Part shown: positions 8,721 to 17,812 of the stretch, piece by piece
Numbering within the stretch: position 1 is the first letter of the stretch
Layout: each line of letters begins with the position of its first letter
Origin: JBMYRH01 sp049602155
GTDB taxonomy: Bacteria > Myxococcota_A > UBA9042 > PHBI01 > JBMYRH01
DNA: 64,000 nt
Direction: 5' to 3'
Assembly (NCBI GenBank): GCA_049602155.1
Contig: JBMYRH010000003.1
Location: 1 to 64,000, forward strand
Notes under the pieces: model-generated
Databases searched by the model: none
Told to the model about the DNA's origin: nothing
What the model saw: only the letters and a program-made list of their open reading frames with translations
Position numbers and translations under genes: made by a program

Positions 8721-9209
8721 TCAACGCGTTGAGACGTTCACGTCGGGGCCTGACACGGCGTCGCGAATTGCCCACGTGACGAGGAGCGACTGATTACCAC
8801 GCATCAGCTGAATCGACAGATGCGAGGCTGTGGCCAATGACTGCCAGACCGCCATGAACTGCTCAGGACGCTCGATCGACTGACCATTGATGCGCTGAAC
8901 GATGTCGCCCTCTCGGATCGGGAGCGTGCTCTTATCCTCTCTTCCAGGGAAGAGCGCCATCAACTGAAAGCCAAAGAAGCGCTCATCCCTCGTCACGATG
9001 GGCCGCACACGAAGCTGGCTCACAAACCAGGCGGGGCCCAACTCCAGGGCGTGCGCCACGGTTCGGCGAGGGATCACAAACGCATCGTCAGCGGCGCCCG
9101 AGTCTACCAAGGTCACCTCACCCCCAGAGCGCACGGGTGCGTCGTGAGCGCAGCCCATGGCGAGCAAGGCGTATATTCCAAGGCACACTGTCGCGACGAT
9201 CAGCTTCAT
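8721..9209 (-). CDS. Lipoprotein with a PDZ-like domain
   Basis: The 162-residue protein has a lipoprotein signal peptide with lipobox LLAMGC (Cys20). The rest resembles the PDZ domain found in type II secretion GspC-like proteins: FGFQLMALFPGREDKS, then LPIREGDIVQRINGQSIERPEQFM (about residues 85-140). This implies a peptide- or protein-binding role in the periplasm. No secretion genes lie next to it. It converges on rsmA with a 36-base gap in which I see no convincing terminator. Confidence 0.75.
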   Translation of the reverse strand: MKLIVATVCLGIYALLAMGCAHDAPVRSGGEVTLVDSGAADDAFVIPRRTVAHALELGPAWFVSQLRVRPIVTRDERFFGFQLMALFPGREDKSTLPIREGDIVQRINGQSIERPEQFMAVWQSLATASHLSIQLMRGNQSLLVTWAIRDAVSGPDVNVSTR

Positions 9210-9264
9210 AGTCCGATGGTCACCGGACGCGGGAAACCGTCAACTTTCGCAGGCGCGAAGGACG

Positions 9265-9585
9265 CTAGAGCGTCGGCGCACAGAACGGGTGGAGGCCGAA
9301 GTCATTCACGCACGTGTACTCCGGACGGCAATCAGAGGCCTCCAGGCAAGGAAGCACGCAGTAGCTCGTGTCTGCATCGAAGGCGACACAGATCGCCTCT
9401 TCCGAGCAGCCTTGCTCGAGGCAGCTGCTTCGGGTGCAATAACCGTCAGGCTGAGCGGCGTCGCAAATCAAGCCCGTGCCGCAATCCGCGTCCAATTCAC
9501 AGGCGTCGCCCACGATCGAAGTGCAGGCCCCGGCGGAGAGCGCCACAGCCAAGACAAGGAAGAAGAGTCGAACGGGTTGCCACAT
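9265..9585 (-). CDS. Small Cys-rich lipoprotein
   Basis: From ATG 9585 this is a 106-residue protein. It has a signal peptide (MWQPVRLFFLVLAVALSAGAC) and then a Cys-rich mature part with repeated C-x-x-x-x-D-C-type spacing (CELDADCGTGLICD, CLEASDCRPEYTC). An upstream in-frame extension to 9726 overlaps the end of the parvulin gene and lacks a signal-like start, so the shorter form is preferred. Ten or so cysteines suggest disulfide-stabilised modules in the envelope. It lies 64 bases downstream of the parvulin gene and may share its transcript. Function unknown. Confidence 0.7.
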   Translation of the reverse strand: MWQPVRLFFLVLAVALSAGACTSIVGDACELDADCGTGLICDAAQPDGYCTRSSCLEQGCSEEAICVAFDADTSYCVLPCLEASDCRPEYTCVNDFGLHPFCAPTL

Positions 9586-9649
9586 ACGGTGGACGCTAGC
9601 ACAAGATTCCGTCAGGTCCATGGCAAATGACGGTGCGCCGACGTTCATC

Positions 9650-10708
9650 TCAGAGTCGCGCATTAAAACGAACGTTGAGGTGCTCCAGGGGTGCCGGGTA
9701 CATCTCGACGCCTTCGTCTTGCGCAAGCTTACCGAGGAGGCCTTTGAAGCGGGCCTCCCGCATTTTCGGGAGCATGTTCTGGCGAATGTCCGCGATCACC
9801 GTAGGGTCATCCGCCTTGCGACGCTGCTCAGGTACGTGATCGAGCTTCACGATGACGTGCCACCCAAAGGGCGACTGAATCGGCTCCTGGACGATTCCGA
9901 GGGGGGCTTCGATGACCGTGCGGGCCACCCCCTCAGCGATGATGTCGTAACCCTTCTGGTCGTCATGCGACTTCTTAGGATCGTAGTAAAACGGCCGCGC
10001 ACGGTAAGCGAACGGGTGTCGAAGGAAGCGGTTCTCGTTGTCGCTGCGGTAGGCCTCCATCACCTCTGCGACCTTATCGACGTCTCCCTCTAAGTCTGCG
10101 GTCAGCGTCTTTAACTCCGAGTACACCGACTGGATCGTCTCCGCTGACTCTGCAAAGCACTGCAAGATCTCTGGCTCGTCACATGACTCGGACTTCGGAT
10201 CGCAGCAAGTAAAGAACACGTGGGCCATTCGCCATGCGTCGGCGTGGTCATAGAGCTTCCGAATGTCTGGCACGTAGTAGAGCTCCTGGACCTTCTGCAA
10301 GGACAGGCTCTCAGGCTTCACATCTGGCTCAAACCCGGCGCGAAGGAACCGCTGCACAAGGCTTTGACGCCATCGCTGGCGAACTCGGGGGCTGGTGAAG
10401 AGTCCTTCACGCTGACCGTGCTGAGCGAGCACTTCGAGGTCGACGAGGCGCTCCAACGCAGCCCTCAAGTCAAGCTCAGGTGACGCGTGTTGTACCCGCG
10501 CAACCATGGCCTGGGTGATCGGGACCTCTCCCACGTGAGCGAGGATGGTCGCATCCTCAACCGGCTGCACCCACTCAGGTGAGCCGATGATAACGCCGTC
10601 TGACGCGCTCAACACGGGCTGAACAGGTGAGTCGACCTCAGTCGGCTCTGAGCACCCGCTCGCGACGACCAAAGTGCCCAGCCAAAGCGCAGTCACGATG
10701 CCCCTCAT
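9650..10708 (-). CDS. Parvulin-type peptidyl-prolyl isomerase lipoprotein
   Basis: From ATG 10708 the protein has 352 residues, with a lipoprotein signal peptide (MRGIVTALWLGTLVVASGC). A SurA/PpiC-like arrangement follows: an N-terminal chaperone-like helical part and a C-terminal rotamase domain containing AHVFFTCCDPKSE, the GYDIIAEGVARTVIEAPLG segment and FGWHVIVKLDHVPEQR. It probably assists folding of exported or outer-membrane proteins. ATG 10708 is preferred over the long extension to 10882 because it creates a signal peptide and a four-base ATGA overlap with the upstream small membrane-protein gene. It is the third gene of a minus-strand membrane-protein operon. Confidence 0.85.
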   Translation of the reverse strand: MRGIVTALWLGTLVVASGCSEPTEVDSPVQPVLSASDGVIIGSPEWVQPVEDATILAHVGEVPITQAMVARVQHASPELDLRAALERLVDLEVLAQHGQREGLFTSPRVRQRWRQSLVQRFLRAGFEPDVKPESLSLQKVQELYYVPDIRKLYDHADAWRMAHVFFTCCDPKSESCDEPEILQCFAESAETIQSVYSELKTLTADLEGDVDKVAEVMEAYRSDNENRFLRHPFAYRARPFYYDPKKSHDDQKGYDIIAEGVARTVIEAPLGIVQEPIQSPFGWHVIVKLDHVPEQRRKADDPTVIADIRQNMLPKMREARFKGLLGKLAQDEGVEMYPAPLEHLNVRFNARL

Positions 10709-10899
10709 GAGCGCAGCTCCAAGACAACTGCGAGCCGCGCCACTTCGACGGCAGATCGCACCGTCGCGAGGCCTACGACCACGTGAAGGAGACCCGCCAA
10801 ATAGTCTCGGTCCAGCAGAAATTGACTGGATTCGTGAAAGAACCAAAGCCCGGCCACAAAGAGTCCTAGGACGACAAGCCACAAGAGAAAGAATCGCAC
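10705..10899 (-). CDS. Small membrane protein
   Basis: A 64-residue hydrophobic protein (MRFFLLWLVVLGLFVAGLWF, then a second hydrophobic stretch LAGLLHVVVGLATV) with two likely transmembrane segments. Its TGA overlaps the parvulin ATG (ATGA), and its start lies 12 bases after the stop of the upstream membrane-protein gene. This tight packing supports it being real rather than a chance ORF. Function unknown. Confidence 0.7.
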   Translation of the reverse strand: MRFFLLWLVVLGLFVAGLWFFHESSQFLLDRDYLAGLLHVVVGLATVRSAVEVARLAVVLELRS

Positions 10900-10911
10900 G
10901 ACCGAACTCTA

Positions 10912-11598
10912 CTACTGAAAGAGGACGAGAACCATCAGACTGCCCAAGAGGGTCACCGTAAGTGATAGCGAGAGGCGCCCAGTCTGCGGTTGCCGCTCAC
11001 GAAGGAGCGCAATAATCCATTGACGCCGACGTCGGGCGTCACCACGTAGGTCCCCCAAATCTCGAGTGATCCAGCGACCGCTGACCAACACGATGACGAC
11101 CGCGGCGACCCCGAGGACAAGCGCGGAGGCTTGCGGGCGCCCGGCCTGCGCCGCGCCTAGGACCGGCCACACAAACGAGCACCATATCGCGACGGCTGAC
11201 ACGGTCGTCATCCAAGACAACCAGGAGCGTTGGCGACCAGTGACACCCTCTGCAGTCTGTGGCGACAGGGTGCGTAGATTTACCCCCATCCAAAGCCCTG
11301 CAAAGCAGACCACAAGGACGAGGGCCACAAACCCCTCTGCCCCCGAGTACACGAGGGGGCCCGTCAACTTGGGTTGATGCACAAGCACAGGTAGGTGGGC
11401 GACTGGAAACAGCCAGACGACGACCCAAGGTGAGGGGCGAACCAGGGTGAAGGCGATCACGACGAAGGGGAGCGCAGCGAGCCCGAGCGATGCCAAGCTC
11501 GGCGGTGAGCCCTCCCAGTAAGCGACGTGAATCATTGGTAACACGACGAGGAGCATCGTAAAGGCGACGCCCGACGTGATGGTCCACAAGCTGCGCAA
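10912..11598 (-). CDS. Multipass membrane protein of unknown function
   Basis: This 228-residue protein is very hydrophobic, with about six to seven predicted membrane spans (for example SGVAFTMLLVVLPMIHVAYW and EGFVALVLVVCFAGLWMGV). A basic cytoplasmic loop (LRGDARRRRQWIIALLRER) precedes the last span. No family was recognised. It is the first gene of a minus-strand operon with the small membrane protein and the parvulin lipoprotein, which suggests a shared envelope role. A 209-base divergent promoter region separates it from the E1 gene. Confidence 0.7.
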   Translation of the reverse strand: MRSLWTITSGVAFTMLLVVLPMIHVAYWEGSPPSLASLGLAALPFVVIAFTLVRPSPWVVVWLFPVAHLPVLVHQPKLTGPLVYSGAEGFVALVLVVCFAGLWMGVNLRTLSPQTAEGVTGRQRSWLSWMTTVSAVAIWCSFVWPVLGAAQAGRPQASALVLGVAAVVIVLVSGRWITRDLGDLRGDARRRRQWIIALLRERQPQTGRLSLSLTVTLLGSLMVLVLFQ

Positions 11599-11807
11599 TC
11601 AATCCTCCGTCACTGCGAGTGTGTCTATCGTACTCACCTTCACACGCAGCGCCACCTAAGCGACGCGTGCGGTGGCGCCGAAGCGCCAATGAGAGGCACA
11701 CGGAGCGACGGGTGCGGCTCTAGGTGGAACGTCGAGAGTGAGTGTGCTAGTAGCGCTGATAACTACTGGACTCGGGCACATCGGCGCCGAGGATTAAGGT
11801 AGATTCG

Positions 11808-14084
11808 GTGGGGAAGGTCATGGCCGCGAGCGGAACCGTGTCAACGGCGGAAGCGTCGAAGAAGAAGGGCGCCAAGAAGGGCGCTCAGTCCTCGTATGCT
11901 GGTCTCGATGCAGAGGCCATCAAGGGGGCTTACGAAGTCGCCTTGGAGACTCGCGCTTCGATCGTCAGCGCCATGAACCTGAAGACGCGAGGCGAGGGAG
12001 TAGAGTTCTGGATCGGCGGTCCAGGCGAAGAAGTACATGGCGTCGCGACTGCGCTGGCCTGCGATCAAGTCGTGCGGCAAGAACATGATGAGGCCGGCGA
12101 TCTAGCCTTCTTCTGTCACTACCGAAGTGACGCGTTGGCAGCCATGACGACGCGGCTTCGGGGCAATCAAAATTTCGTCCTAGACTACTTCCGGCAGGCG
12201 CTTTCACGGGTGACGGATCCCCACTCAGGTGGGCGTCAGATGATCATGCACCTGTGTATGCCCGAAGTGGGGATCATGCCTGTGCAAAGCCCCGTCGGAA
12301 TGCAGCTGAGTAAGGCCGCTGGTTACGCACGGGGGCTACAGCTCCTTAAGCGCCCTGGCGTCGCAGTCGCCATCGTAGGCGATGGCACAACCGCCGAGAG
12401 CGATATGCATGAGGCCATGCAGGCCGCCTCGCTCTGGAACCTGCCCTTGTTGCTCATCGTCACAGACAATGAGATCGCGATCACGGTCCGGCCGAAAGAT
12501 GGCCGGGGCATTCGCGACTACGAGGCGTATGCGCGCGCCTTCGATTTCCAGCACTTCACCTGCGATGGGCACGACTTCCTAGACACGTACCGCGTGACGA
12601 CTCACGCGGTGCGCGAGATCATGGCCAAAGAGCGGCCTGCGCTGCTCCACGTCAAGCTCCCACGCCTCATGGGGCACTCGAGTTCCTCAGGTGGCCAGTT
12701 TGACTATGATGCACGTGATCCTCTGCTTGAATTCGGGGCATGGCTCGTCTCAGAGGGCCTGATGGACGAGGGCGCCGTGTTTCAACGCGGCCCACTCGAC
12801 AAGCGTAAGAGCTACTTCGAGATTCACCAGCTTGGAACGGTCATGGAGGATCGCCTCGCAGCCGTTCGCGAGGCAGTGCTTCAGGTCCGAGGTGAAGCAC
12901 ATCCAAGCCCTGAGGCCGGTGACGCGACCCGTCATATCCATCCCCCCTACCCTGAAGTCACCGAGCCGGTGACCACCGCGTCAACCACACGCATCCAGAT
13001 CAACGAAGCGCTGAACTTGGCGCTAGATCGATGTCTGGAGGGCGGTCGAGCCGCCATTTGGGGTCAAGATGTGGGTCACCGCGGTGGTGTGTTCCAAGTC
13101 ACCGCTGGGCTGCGCGACAAGTACCCCGATCAAGTGCGCGATGCTCCGATCAACGAACCGTTGATCGTAGGCACTGCGACTGGCGCTGCTCTGCACCCGG
13201 AGCTCACCCTGCTCCCAGAGGTCCAGTTCGGCGACTACACGCTCAACAGCCTCCACTGGTTCGTTCACCTCGGTAACCTCCACTGGACCACTAATGGGCT
13301 GATCAGCCCGAACGTGACCGTGCGGTTCCCGGTCGACCCAGTGACCAGTGGTGCGGCCTATCACTCAATGAGCTGCGATGGCTTCTACGGCAACGTGCCG
13401 GGGCTGGTCCTCACCATCCCATCCACCGCATACGACGCCTACGGGTTGCTCCGAACGGCCGCTGATTACCGCGGCCCAGTCCTTCAGATGGAGCCTAAGC
13501 GGCTGTATCGCATGAAGCTCGGCCCCGCACTCCCTGGGGAGCCCACAGACCCGAAGCTGCTGCGCGACATCCGGCGCAGCGGAGAGCAGCTCCCAATCGA
13601 CGACTTCCGCATCCCCTTCGGCAAGGCGGCTCTGCGCCACAGCGGTGACGACATCACTGTCATCTCTTGGGGTTGGGCTTGCTGGATGTCCGTCGCCGCA
13701 GCACAGCGTCTCTCTACGACGCGCGGCGTCGGTGCAGAGGTCCTCGACCTAAGGACGCTGGTCCCCTACGACCGAGACAAGATCCTCGAGAGCGCGCGAC
13801 GTACTGGGCGTGTCCTAATCGTGCAGAACGACCGCACCTTCGCGGGCTTTGGTCGGCAGATTCAGGGGGACATCTTGGAGACCTTGCCGGGGGTCACCGT
13901 CCGGCTCGTCGGCCAGATGAATACACCCGCTGTAGGTCAGTCCCGGGCACTTGAAGACGCGATCACCGTCCAAGAGCAGGACATCTACGAGGCCTTAGAC
14001 AGCCTCGCTGACGCTGCACCACAGGCATGGTTAGACAACGAGCTTCACTGGCTTAACTCAGCGCCGAGTCGCCAGTTCGACTAA
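11808..14084 (+). CDS. Fused alpha-beta E1 subunit of a branched-chain/2-oxoacid dehydrogenase
   Basis: The 758-residue protein joins two normally separate E1 subunits. Residues about 40-370 are E1-alpha-like, with the thiamine diphosphate motif beginning GDGTTAESD at about residue 191 and ending LIVTDN. From about 390 the E1-beta-like half runs (IQINEALNLALD, AAIWGQDVGHRGGVFQVTAGL, then the C-terminal transketolase-type domain ending with a VGQMNTPAV region). E1 decarboxylates a 2-oxoacid and reductively acylates lipoyl-E2. An N-terminal Lys/Ala-rich extension precedes the catalytic part. GTG 11808 or ATG 11820 could be the start. No E2 or E3 gene is adjacent, so the partner must be encoded elsewhere. 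Confidence 0.9.
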   Translation: MGKVMAASGTVSTAEASKKKGAKKGAQSSYAGLDAEAIKGAYEVALETRASIVSAMNLKTRGEGVEFWIGGPGEEVHGVATALACDQVVRQEHDEAGDLAFFCHYRSDALAAMTTRLRGNQNFVLDYFRQALSRVTDPHSGGRQMIMHLCMPEVGIMPVQSPVGMQLSKAAGYARGLQLLKRPGVAVAIVGDGTTAESDMHEAMQAASLWNLPLLLIVTDNEIAITVRPKDGRGIRDYEAYARAFDFQHFTCDGHDFLDTYRVTTHAVREIMAKERPALLHVKLPRLMGHSSSSGGQFDYDARDPLLEFGAWLVSEGLMDEGAVFQRGPLDKRKSYFEIHQLGTVMEDRLAAVREAVLQVRGEAHPSPEAGDATRHIHPPYPEVTEPVTTASTTRIQINEALNLALDRCLEGGRAAIWGQDVGHRGGVFQVTAGLRDKYPDQVRDAPINEPLIVGTATGAALHPELTLLPEVQFGDYTLNSLHWFVHLGNLHWTTNGLISPNVTVRFPVDPVTSGAAYHSMSCDGFYGNVPGLVLTIPSTAYDAYGLLRTAADYRGPVLQMEPKRLYRMKLGPALPGEPTDPKLLRDIRRSGEQLPIDDFRIPFGKAALRHSGDDITVISWGWACWMSVAAAQRLSTTRGVGAEVLDLRTLVPYDRDKILESARRTGRVLIVQNDRTFAGFGRQIQGDILETLPGVTVRLVGQMNTPAVGQSRALEDAITVQEQDIYEALDSLADAAPQAWLDNELHWLNSAPSRQFD

Positions 14085-14086
14085 GC

Positions 14087-14116
14087 CGAACGAGAGAGTC
14101 ACTGCTCTCTCGTTCG
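14087..14116. terminator. Bidirectional terminator hairpin between convergent genes
   Basis: A perfect 12-base inverted repeat (CGAACGAGAGAG at 14087-14098, CTCTCTCGTTCG at 14105-14116) with a six-base loop begins three bases after the E1 stop. It lies 40 bases beyond the stop of the converging HEAT-repeat gene. There is only a weak T stretch on the plus strand, so efficiency is uncertain. Confidence 0.8.
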
Positions 14117-14155
14117 CCCCTTTGAGCGTCAGCTTCTCGTGCTACTGTTCGCCCC

Positions 14156-16414
14156 TTAGAGCTTCAGTAGGACTTCGTTTGCGCGCGCTGTGACGACCTT
14201 GTCGGTCTCGTTAAGCACGAACTCCTGGATCGCCTTCACCGCGCGAGGCAGCCCAATCGACTCGAGGGCATCGAGGGCCGCCATCTTCACTTGTCGTGCA
14301 TCCTTAGTGGCGTCGAAAAGCCCGCGAATGACCTGCTCCACAGCGTTCCCATCCGAGGTCGTGCCGAGGACACCGATGGCCTTGAGCTTCACAGCCAAGT
14401 CATCGTCTGTCACAGCCCCACCGACGGCAGGCGCCACGCGTGGGTCACCCACATAGTTGGCGAGGCCCGTCACTGCCATCAGGCGGATCTCAGCGTCTTG
14501 ATCGTAGAGGAGACCTTGGTAGGTCTCGAAGAGGTTCGGATCGCCGGCTTCTGCCAACACCATGATCGTCTTGACGACCTCACGGCGGATGTCGAGGCTT
14601 CGACTCGCGACGAGGTTCTTCACCTTGTCGAAGGCCGCCGTCATCTTCCGCGCGCGGACGGCGCGGATGGCGTTCAACTTCACGGGCTGCTCAAAGTCAT
14701 CGAGGTAGGCAATGAGGATCTTGTCTGCCTGCGGGTGGTTAGCGCCGCTCATTGCGTGAGCGACTTGCGCACGAATGATCGGGTCAGCGTCAGCCTGCAT
14801 CGCGACGAGATCGTCAAGGACGCCCTTGTCCTTCACGCGAGCCAATGCGTACACCGCCGCTTGGCGAATCGCCGGGGTCTTATCTGCCACGTAGTCACGT
14901 AGCACCGAGACGACGCGTGGGTTCGGGCGCTCACGCGCGAACTCCGCCAGCGACTTCACGGCCAACTCGCGGATAGTCGTGTCTGGACTCTTAGCGATCT
15001 TAATGACCTGATCTAAGGGCTGTACGGCGATGATGCGGATGGCCTCAGCCGTAAAGAGCGCGCGCTCTTTGTCATCTGAGGTCCCACGGATGGCGCCAGC
15101 AAGTGACTCAAGGCCGCGGGCATCTTTGAGGCGACCCAAGGCCGTCGCGGCTGCGACTCGAACCTCGGGCTCGGTGCGCTTGAGCGCCGCTCCGAGTGCG
15201 TCCGTCGTGCCGGGGACACGACGCTCACCAGCGACCTTCGCAGCCGTAAGGGCCTCTTGACGCGCTCCCTTGCTCAACAACCAGATGACGCCACTGGCCT
15301 GGTTGCGACCCGTAGACTTCTCGATCAACAGCATCGCCAGCGGCACCGCAGCGTCGCGATTGAGCTCCACGTTATTGCTCAAGTGACGTGCCATCACTGG
15401 GTACCGCTCAAAGGAGCTGAGCGCCTCTACACCGACCTTGCGGACCTCGGGGTTCCCATGAAGCACCAGATCATCCAACGACGAAACGAGGCGCTTGTCC
15501 GCGATCGTGATCAACTCACGCCCAGCGTCGACAACCTCTGCGCTGTCCTTTGATCGGAGCTTCTCCAAGAGGAGGTACTTCTTGAAGGCCGTCTTGCCTG
15601 CGTCGACGAGGATACGGGCTGCGGCGCTCTTCGCGTCGGAGTTGGGGTCACGCTCAGCGATCTCTTCCAAGACCTTCAGGACGCGTGTCTCACGCACGTC
15701 ACGCATCAACGCCAAGGTGGCCAATCGCACCGTGAGCTCAGGGTCCTTCAAGCGCGGGATGAGCAGCTTCATCTTATCTTTTATCCGCACGCCATCGAGC
15801 CCCTCCATCACAGCGAGCTTCACGGACGTCGTGCCCTTACCGAGGGCGGCGACGATCGCGTCACGGATCGCGCTCTTTCCGACTGCGCACATCTGATAAA
15901 ACTCGTTGGGCTTCACGAGGCTCTTGCCCAAACGGATCATCCCGTGAGTGATGCGCCGAGGGGGGAGCGCTGCGTGCATCGGGAAGACCGGGAGTAACGC
16001 TCCGCGCGTGAACGAGTCTTCACTGAGGGCCGCGACGCCGAGGCGAACTTCCTCGACCCCTGCATAGCGGAGTGTATGAAACACCGAGCCGAGCGCGCGG
16101 TCTTTCACGCGCGCAGTGTCTTTATCCGGGCCCTTCAAAGAGACCGTCGCGATCGTGCCGCGCAGGGCCACGTCAATGGCCTCGATATCCGCGCCAACCA
16201 TGCGCACGAGCTCCGCCATCGAGGCGTCAACGAGCGCTGCACCGGAGAGCCCATCGTGGGCCTCGAAGCCCTGCACCGAATAGAGCTCTCCTTCGAGACC
16301 TCCAACGGACGCCGTCGTGGGCACGTAGACAAAGTACGTCGTAGCGCTTGCCACGGGTGCAATGCACATCAATGTGGTCAGCAGACCGAGCTTTACCGCC
16401 GTCGTCTTCAACAT
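14156..16414 (-). CDS. Secreted HEAT-repeat protein
   Basis: The 752-residue protein has a Sec signal peptide (MLKTTAVKLGLLTTLMCIAPVASA). Residues about 30-150 form a non-repetitive N-terminal region. The rest is an array of HEAT/PBS-lyase-like helical repeats of about 31-37 residues (for example LKDPELTVRLATLALMRDVR, PEVRVAAATALGRLKDARGL, DPIIRAQVAHAMSGANHPQA, DAEIRLMAVTGLANYVGDPR). Such superhelical arrays are protein-binding scaffolds, here in the periplasm or outside the cell. No catalytic domain is seen. The flotillin operon lies upstream on the same strand. Confidence 0.85.
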   Translation of the reverse strand: MLKTTAVKLGLLTTLMCIAPVASATTYFVYVPTTASVGGLEGELYSVQGFEAHDGLSGAALVDASMAELVRMVGADIEAIDVALRGTIATVSLKGPDKDTARVKDRALGSVFHTLRYAGVEEVRLGVAALSEDSFTRGALLPVFPMHAALPPRRITHGMIRLGKSLVKPNEFYQMCAVGKSAIRDAIVAALGKGTTSVKLAVMEGLDGVRIKDKMKLLIPRLKDPELTVRLATLALMRDVRETRVLKVLEEIAERDPNSDAKSAAARILVDAGKTAFKKYLLLEKLRSKDSAEVVDAGRELITIADKRLVSSLDDLVLHGNPEVRKVGVEALSSFERYPVMARHLSNNVELNRDAAVPLAMLLIEKSTGRNQASGVIWLLSKGARQEALTAAKVAGERRVPGTTDALGAALKRTEPEVRVAAATALGRLKDARGLESLAGAIRGTSDDKERALFTAEAIRIIAVQPLDQVIKIAKSPDTTIRELAVKSLAEFARERPNPRVVSVLRDYVADKTPAIRQAAVYALARVKDKGVLDDLVAMQADADPIIRAQVAHAMSGANHPQADKILIAYLDDFEQPVKLNAIRAVRARKMTAAFDKVKNLVASRSLDIRREVVKTIMVLAEAGDPNLFETYQGLLYDQDAEIRLMAVTGLANYVGDPRVAPAVGGAVTDDDLAVKLKAIGVLGTTSDGNAVEQVIRGLFDATKDARQVKMAALDALESIGLPRAVKAIQEFVLNETDKVVTARANEVLLKL

Positions 16415-16519
16415 AACCTCGCGAGACCATTTAGGGGTCGTGGATTAACGGTCGATCATGCTTGTCGCAGCGACCTCTCGTGTCAACCATCGCGTCACGG
16501 ACTTCATTCTACGAGGCGG

Positions 16520-17812
16520 CTAATTCGTCTCGTCTCGTGAGCCTGACGGTTTCGATTTCGCGGCCGCTGGCAGGGTCGCGTTCGCGCCCACGCCGATCCG
16601 TTGAATGAGCGCGGGCAGGTCAATATCAGCGGCAGACTTGAGCTGCTCCACGAGGCTCGCAACTTGCCCCGCGGTCGTATCCCCTGAGGGGCTCGTCCCG
16701 ACAAATGTCAGCTGATCGATATCAACCTTTTCTACGGTCCCAACCATGATACCAACGAGCGTTTTAAGCTTCTCTAAGAGGAAGATCTCGCGGGCTTGGT
16801 CACCAGCTAAGAGCCAGGTTTTGGCGAGTTCCTCAAGCCCCTCTGCGGTCGCCTTCCCCTGCTCACGAATGATCGCGACTTGAGCAAGCGCTTCCGACTC
16901 TTTCTCGGCCTTGTAGGCTCGGGCGGGCGCAATGAGGTCAGCGTCCAACTGTAACGAGATTTGCTCGATTCGAGCCTTCTGAACCTCGACCTCGGCTTCT
17001 GCTCTCGCGAGTTGACTGACGATCGTGCTCTGAGCATTCGCGATCTCAGCGGGCCGCTTCGTCTTGGCGTTGACGATGCGCTTGTTCGCTTCTGCCTCGA
17101 GGACAGTCATCTCTGCAGTCACCTGAGCCAAGCGCGTGTCACGGAAGTTATTCGCGGCTTGCACGGTCGCCTCTGATTCCTGCTCAGCCTCAGCGATGCG
17201 GGCCTTTCTGATCAGCTCGGCGTTCTTCTTACGCCCGATTGAGTCCAGATACTCCACGTCATCGCTGACGGTCTGGATCTTGAGAGTGTCGAGGAGCAAA
17301 CCGAGGGTCGAGAGATCCTTATCTGCCTCTTCAATCAGCTCTTGAGCGAAGCTCTCTTTGTCCTCATTGACCTGCTCCGGCGTCAGCTTTGCCAACACCC
17401 CGCGCAGGTTCGCCTCCAAGGTCTCGCGGGCGATCTTGACGATCTCCTCGCGCTTCTTCCCCAGCAAGCGCTCTGCAGCATTACCAAGGTGAAGGCCACC
17501 ATCAATCTTCACGTTGGCGACCCCCTGGACATTGATCGGGACACCGTCGGTGGTGTACGCGCCACGCACACCCACATCGACGACCATGTTCGTCAGTGCC
17601 ATGCGGTCGATGGACTCGATGAGCGGGATGCGGATACGACGTCCGCCCCGGAGGGCTTGAAACCCGACCCTCTCTCCGGCCGACTTCTTCGGGCCCGAGA
17701 AGATGACCACCTCCGAAGGCTGGCAAATGATGATGAGGCTCTTGACCGTCATCGCGATCGCGACGCCGGCGATCCCTCCGATGACTACAACGGCAGCTGC
17801 GCTCTCAAGCAT
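16520..17812 (-). CDS. Flotillin-like SPFH (band 7) protein, second copy
   Basis: This 430-residue protein has an N-terminal membrane segment (about residues 1-27), an SPFH domain at about 30-200 and a long Ala/Glu-rich coiled coil at about 200-330 (RKARIAEAEQESEATVQAAN). The C-terminal oligomerisation region follows. Flotillins organise ordered membrane microdomains, often with an NfeD-type partner. ATG 17812 overlaps the upstream flotillin stop by one base (TAATG) and has AAGGAG upstream. It is paralogous to the upstream gene and of equal length, suggesting a hetero-oligomeric pair. Confidence 0.88.
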   Translation of the reverse strand: MLESAAAVVVIGGIAGVAIAMTVKSLIIICQPSEVVIFSGPKKSAGERVGFQALRGGRRIRIPLIESIDRMALTNMVVDVGVRGAYTTDGVPINVQGVANVKIDGGLHLGNAAERLLGKKREEIVKIARETLEANLRGVLAKLTPEQVNEDKESFAQELIEEADKDLSTLGLLLDTLKIQTVSDDVEYLDSIGRKKNAELIRKARIAEAEQESEATVQAANNFRDTRLAQVTAEMTVLEAEANKRIVNAKTKRPAEIANAQSTIVSQLARAEAEVEVQKARIEQISLQLDADLIAPARAYKAEKESEALAQVAIIREQGKATAEGLEELAKTWLLAGDQAREIFLLEKLKTLVGIMVGTVEKVDIDQLTFVGTSPSGDTTAGQVASLVEQLKSAADIDLPALIQRIGVGANATLPAAAKSKPSGSRDETN

